Below are positions 60,420 to 64,000 of a stretch of 64,000 nucleotides of DNA, piece by piece. Position numbers and translations under genes: made by a program. The notes beneath the pieces are model-generated. The model was not told where the DNA came from. It saw only the letters and a program-made list of their open reading frames with translations, and ran no database searches. This DNA comes from Burkholderiales bacterium 67-32 (GTDB lineage Bacteria; Pseudomonadota; Gammaproteobacteria; Burkholderiales; Burkholderiaceae_B). The DNA lies in NCBI GenBank assembly GCA_001898625.1, contig MKUP01000006.1, forward strand, positions 172,443 to 236,442, read 5' to 3'. Each line of letters starts with the position of its first letter. The stretch's first letter is position 1.

Positions 60420-61397
60420 TCAGCCGCCGCTTAGGTCTATCCGCGAGGCGATGTCGCCGTAGACCGACAACTCGCGGGACAGCTTGGCGCGGAACTCCGC
60501 GGCCGTCAGCGGCTTGGCCGCGAGATTGCCTTGCGCTTCCATGGCCCGTTGCACGGCGGGGTCGCGCAGGATGTCGGCGACGTCGGCATTGATCTTGGCC
60601 ACCACCTCGGGCGGGGTGCCGGCGGGGGCCAGCAGGCCGTGCCAGGTGCTGATCAGGTAATCGGGCACGCCGGCCTCGGCGAAGGTGGGCACGTCCTTCA
60701 ACTGCGCCAGCCGTTCGTTGGAGGCCACGGCCAGCGCCCGCAGCTTGCCCTGGCTGATGTAGCCCATGGCCGAGCCGGGGGTGGGGAAGGACATGTCGAC
60801 GACGCCGCCCATCAGGTCGGTCATGCCCTGCGCCGCGCCTTTGTAGGGTACGTGCAGGATGTCGGTGCCGGTACGGATCTTGAACAGTTCCCCCGCCAGG
60901 TGCGGCACGCCGCCTATGCCCTGGGAACTGTAGCTGAACGGCTTCTTCTTCTCGCGCAGCGCGGCCAGCAACTGGCCCAGGTCCCGGTAGGGCGACGCCG
61001 CGTTCACCACCAGCACGTTGGGCACCTCGACGGTCAGGGCGACCGGCGTGAACGATTTTTCCACGTCGTAGCGCAGATTCTTGTTCACGAATTTGTTCAG
61101 GTTGTGGCTACTGGCGGCCACCAGCAGCGTATAGCCGTCCGGCCGGGCGTTGGCCACCGCGGTGGCGGCGATCGTGGCGTTGGCGCCGGGCTTGTTGTCG
61201 ACGATGACCGACTGCTTCCAGCGCTTGGCCAGTTCGCTGGCGATCAGGCGGGCGGACTGGTCGATGGCGCCGCCGGGGGTGTAGCCGACCACGAACGTGA
61301 CGGGCTGGGAAGGGTAGTCGGCCGCCAGGGCCGGGGGGCACAGCGCAAACGCGGCGGTCAGTGCGGCCGCGAGCCGTCCGGGTGCAGGGACGCGCAT
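60420..61397 (-). CDS. Bug/TctC-family periplasmic solute-binding protein
   Basis: A 325-residue Bug protein with signal peptide ending LAADYPSQP, FVVGYTPGGAIDQSA, GANATIAATAV, RPDGYTLLVA and HVPYKGAAQGMTDLMGG. ATG 61397 has GGAG upstream; longer frames run antisense through pirin. It stands alone between the repeat and the pirin gene (119 bp of no obvious content before it). Ligand unknown. Confidence 0.93.
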   Translation of the reverse strand: MRVPAPGRLAAALTAAFALCPPALAADYPSQPVTFVVGYTPGGAIDQSARLIASELAKRWKQSVIVDNKPGANATIAATAVANARPDGYTLLVAASSHNLNKFVNKNLRYDVEKSFTPVALTVEVPNVLVVNAASPYRDLGQLLAALREKKKPFSYSSQGIGGVPHLAGELFKIRTGTDILHVPYKGAAQGMTDLMGGVVDMSFPTPGSAMGYISQGKLRALAVASNERLAQLKDVPTFAEAGVPDYLISTWHGLLAPAGTPPEVVAKINADVADILRDPAVQRAMEAQGNLAAKPLTAAEFRAKLSRELSVYGDIASRIDLSGG

Positions 61398-61516
61398 GGG
61401 AGTCTCCGGATGTTCTTGTGAGGGCATGGCGCGCCCGAAGGGCGCGTCATGCACACTAGACACCGGGCGAAGGCCGATCTCAAGCCGGATTTTTCGAGTT
61501 TCCGCCCTGCGAAAAC

Positions 61517-62398
61517 CTACCAGGGCACGGGCGGTGCGACCAGGCGCCGGGTCTCGTAGCCCCGGACCGGGCCGAAGCGCGCGCTGCCCGCTTCCCAGTC
61601 GCGCTGGGCCTGGGCGATGGCAGCCTTGCTGCCGACGAAGTTCCACCAGATGGTGATGTCGTCGGTGGGCGGTTCGCCGCCGATCAGCAGCAGGCGGCTG
61701 CCGGCCTCCGTGGCCAGGACCAGTTCCGCCCGCCCCTTGGGGAGGTAGGCGAGCTCGTTCGTGGCGAAACGCTGGCCGTCGACCTGCGCCGCGCCTTCCA
61801 GCACCAGCAGGCCGTGTTCGAAGCCGGGTTCGAGCGCCAGGCGCAGCGAGGCGTCCGCCGGGCTTTGCAGATCCATGCCGACCAGCGGCGTATGGACGCG
61901 GGTCGGCGCCGTATGCCCGGAATGGGATCCTGCCAGCAGGGTGAAGTCCACGCCGGCCTCCGACCAGCGCGGCAGGTCGGGATAGTGGTCGAACGCCGGG
62001 GGAATCTCCTGCTTGCCGGGAGGCAGCGCGATCCACAGCTGGGCCGCATGCAGCACGCGCTGGTCGGGCAGGGATTCCTCGGTATGGCTGATGCCGATGC
62101 CGGCCGTCATCAGGTTGACCTGGCCCGGGCGCAGAATTTGCTCGTTGCCCAGGCTGTCACGGTGCAGGGCCTCGCCCTCGATCAGCCAGGTGAAGGTCTG
62201 CAGGCCGATGTGGGGATGCGCCTCGACCAGCATCCCTGCGCCGGGCTCGAACCGGGCCGGCCCGGCATGGTCCAGGAAACACCAGGCCCCGATGCGCCGG
62301 CGCTGCCGTACCGGCAGCACCCGATCCACGCTGATGCCGCCCCCGATCTGCGCCGTGCGCGATTCGATGCGTTCGATACCGGAATTCTCAGCGGTCAT
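61517..62398 (-). CDS. Pirin-family protein
   Basis: A 293-residue bicupin: GAWCFLDHAGP, metal-site VEAHPHIGLQTFTWLIEGEALHRDSLGNEQILRPGQVNLMTAGIGISHTEE, and a second cupin domain (LVLEGAAQVDGQRFATNELAYLPKG). Bacterial pirins bind iron and act as quercetin dioxygenases or as regulators of pyruvate dehydrogenase. The His-His-His-Glu set in the N-terminal cupin is intact. It is divergent from the AsmA gene. Confidence 0.92.
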   Translation of the reverse strand: MTAENSGIERIESRTAQIGGGISVDRVLPVRQRRRIGAWCFLDHAGPARFEPGAGMLVEAHPHIGLQTFTWLIEGEALHRDSLGNEQILRPGQVNLMTAGIGISHTEESLPDQRVLHAAQLWIALPPGKQEIPPAFDHYPDLPRWSEAGVDFTLLAGSHSGHTAPTRVHTPLVGMDLQSPADASLRLALEPGFEHGLLVLEGAAQVDGQRFATNELAYLPKGRAELVLATEAGSRLLLIGGEPPTDDITIWWNFVGSKAAIAQAQRDWEAGSARFGPVRGYETRRLVAPPVPW

Positions 62399-62515
62399 GT
62401 CAGTACTCCATATACGGCGCGTGGGGGGGACCCGTTATCATATAGTCCTCCTGGGGTACAGTCGCGAAACCGGCAGCGGCACGCCGGCCATCCAGGTTTT
62501 TCGGAGACGTGTTAA

Positions 62516-64000
62516 ATGCGGTGGTTCAAGCGCATCGCAATCGGTGCGGCTGTCCTGCTCGCCGTGGCGGCCATCGGACTGACGGCCCTGGTGGTGCTGG
62601 TCGATCCCAATCACTACAAGGGCCCGGTCGCCGACGCGGTCAAGAAGCGCTACGACCGTACTCTGCGCATGGACGGCAACGTCCGGTTCAGCGTCTTCCC
62701 CAACCTGGGCGTGGAGATCGAGAAGCTGTCGCTGTCCGAACCGCGTTCCACCCAGATCTTCGCGGCGGTGGACACCGCGCGGGTATCGGTGGCGGTGCTG
62801 CCGCTGCTGTCCGGCCGCATCGTGGTCGATCGCGTCCGGGTGGTCGGGCTCAAGGCCAACGTGGTGCGCTACCAGAACGGCAAGTTCAATTTCGAGGATC
62901 TGCTGGGGCCGGCGCCCAAGGCCCCGGGCCAGCCGGCCGGCGGCGAACTGGACGCCGGGGGCAAACCCCTGCTGTTCGACGTGGCCGGCATCGAGTTCAG
63001 CGGCGGCGAACTGGCGCTGCGCGACTACATGAAAGGCACGTCCATGCGGGTGGAGCGGCTGTCGGCCACCACGGGCCGGGTGGCGCCCCGCACGCCGTTC
63101 GACATGGACCTGTCGGCCCGCGTGCTGGGCCAGAGTCCCCGCGTGGACGCCACCGTCCAGGTCCAGGGACGGCTGACGGTGGACCCCGAGCAACGGTTCT
63201 TCTCGGCCAAGGGCTTCGACCTGAAGGCGACCGGCGTACTACCCTCCATCCGGGCCACAGCATTGACGGCGCAGGGTGATCTCGCCTACGACGGCCAGCG
63301 CCAGGCCATCGACGCCTCGGGCGTCTCCGTCGCCTTCCAGGGCGACGTGGCGGGCAGCCGGCCGCTCAGCGGCGTGGACCTGCGGCTGGACGCCCCGCGC
63401 TTGAACGCCGGGCTGGCCGAGGGCAGGGTGCAGGTCGAGAAGCTGTCGCTGACCGCGCAGGGCAAGCTGGGCGCCGATCCCTTCGAACTGTCGCTGTCCG
63501 CGCCGGCGCTGCATGTTTCGCCGCAATCGGCGCAAGGCGAGGCGCTGACCGCCCGTGTGAGCCTGGATGGCAAGCGGGACCTGGATCTGCGCGTGGCCTT
63601 GTCGGGCATATCCGGCACCGCCGATAAGCTCAGCGTCGAGCGCCTGGCGCTCGACGGCGAACTCAAGGAGGGCGATCGCGTGGTCCGGCTCGCCAGCGCA
63701 TCGCCGGTCCAGGCCAGCCTGCCCCGCAGGAAAGTGTCCCTGTCCCAACTGACGGGCCAACTGGAGATCCAGGATCCCGCGCTTCCCGCCAAGCAGATGG
63801 CGATTCCCATCAAGGGCAGCGTGCGCGCCAACTTCGAGAAAGAACACGCGGTGGCCAAGCTCGACGCCACTATCGAGGGCGGCGAGTTCAGCGCCTCGGC
63901 CGAAGTGTCGCAGTTCGACGAGCCCCGCATCGCCTTCACGGTCGCCGCCGATACGCTGGACCTGGACAAGCTGCTGCCCCCGGCCAGGCAGGGAGCGGCG
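62516..64000 (+). CDS. AsmA-family protein, N-terminal 495 residues (runs off the window)
   Basis: The frame is open from ATG 62516 to the end of the window. It starts with a cytoplasmic-side anchor and one membrane segment (RIAIGAAVLLAVAAIGLTALVVLVDP), then the AsmA core: NHYKGPVADAVKKRYDRTLRMDGNVRFSVFPNLGVEIEKLSLSEP and long beta-rich stretches. AsmA-like proteins bridge the periplasm and are linked to lipid transport to the outer membrane. CGGAG is 9 bases upstream. About 100 bases between it and pirin hold the divergent promoters, with TATCATATAGT as a possible -10 region. Confidence 0.9.
   Translation, partial: MRWFKRIAIGAAVLLAVAAIGLTALVVLVDPNHYKGPVADAVKKRYDRTLRMDGNVRFSVFPNLGVEIEKLSLSEPRSTQIFAAVDTARVSVAVLPLLSGRIVVDRVRVVGLKANVVRYQNGKFNFEDLLGPAPKAPGQPAGGELDAGGKPLLFDVAGIEFSGGELALRDYMKGTSMRVERLSATTGRVAPRTPFDMDLSARVLGQSPRVDATVQVQGRLTVDPEQRFFSAKGFDLKATGVLPSIRATALTAQGDLAYDGQRQAIDASGVSVAFQGDVAGSRPLSGVDLRLDAPRLNAGLAEGRVQVEKLSLTAQGKLGADPFELSLSAPALHVSPQSAQGEALTARVSLDGKRDLDLRVALSGISGTADKLSVERLALDGELKEGDRVVRLASASPVQASLPRRKVSLSQLTGQLEIQDPALPAKQMAIPIKGSVRANFEKEHAVAKLDATIEGGEFSASAEVSQFDEPRIAFTVAADTLDLDKLLPPARQGAA

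Overview
The window is high-GC DNA from a betaproteobacterium of the Alcaligenaceae, most like Bordetella or Achromobacter. The main sign is the number of Bug/TctC-type periplasmic solute-binding proteins: seven in 64 kb, most beside catabolic enzymes and a LysR or GntR regulator. An Omp32-type porin, many LysR genes and the lifestyle they imply point the same way. I assign no species. I saw no rRNA, tRNA or CRISPR array.

Layout. 1-3.0 kb: the 3' end of an alpha/beta hydrolase, a Bug protein, a YefM-YoeB toxin-antitoxin pair with a clear promoter and operator, and ychF. 3.2-15.7 kb: an inserted defence island. It opens with a broken P4-type integrase, then a tightly packed cluster fic-hsdM-hsdS-PDDEXK nuclease-hsdR-SprT/YgjP-like metallopeptidase, and closes with the decayed C-terminal piece of a second tyrosine recombinase on the other strand. 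HsdS has two recognition domains plus an extra C-terminal domain of about 195 residues.

15.7-26.7 kb: small regulator-centred modules, namely LysR/FAH-TSUP-Bug, LysR/GST, TetR/SDR-MFS, a wrecked HigB toxin with an intact antitoxin, LysR/nucleoside deaminase, and a YqjI-like PadR regulator under a long perfect dyad. 27-33 kb: a Bug-like protein without a signal peptide, a LysR gene, and an operon of extradiol dioxygenase, ThDP-dependent enzyme and Bug. 33-46.5 kb: mostly housekeeping and envelope genes (MarR-MFS pair, EcsC, DUF937, isochorismatase family, PAP2 phosphatase, Bug, secreted hydrolase with lipoprotein, porin, DUF5924/DUF2914 protein, VOC/TetR pair, LEA-2 lipoprotein, ECF sigma with AhpD-like protein).

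46.5-55.5 kb: the most interesting metabolic region. A flavin monooxygenase and an aldehyde dehydrogenase, a maleate-isomerase-like protein with a Bug protein, and a LeuC/LeuD-like dehydratase with an isochorismatase-like protein and a PEP-mutase/isocitrate-lyase-like C-C lyase form three transcription units around one GntR/UTRA regulator. All three promoter regions carry the same 18-bp dyad CTATTG-N6-CAATAG (one copy with a single mismatch). This strongly suggests one regulon and one pathway, probably breakdown of a substituted unsaturated dicarboxylic acid; the substrate cannot be named from sequence.

55.6-64 kb: PRC-barrel protein, beta-propeller-like lipoprotein, adenine/adenosine deaminase, MazG-like pyrophosphohydrolase, AraC-GyrI regulator, a dispersed intergenic repeat (second copy at 26.75 kb, inverted), another Bug protein, pirin, and the start of a large AsmA-family protein that runs off the end.
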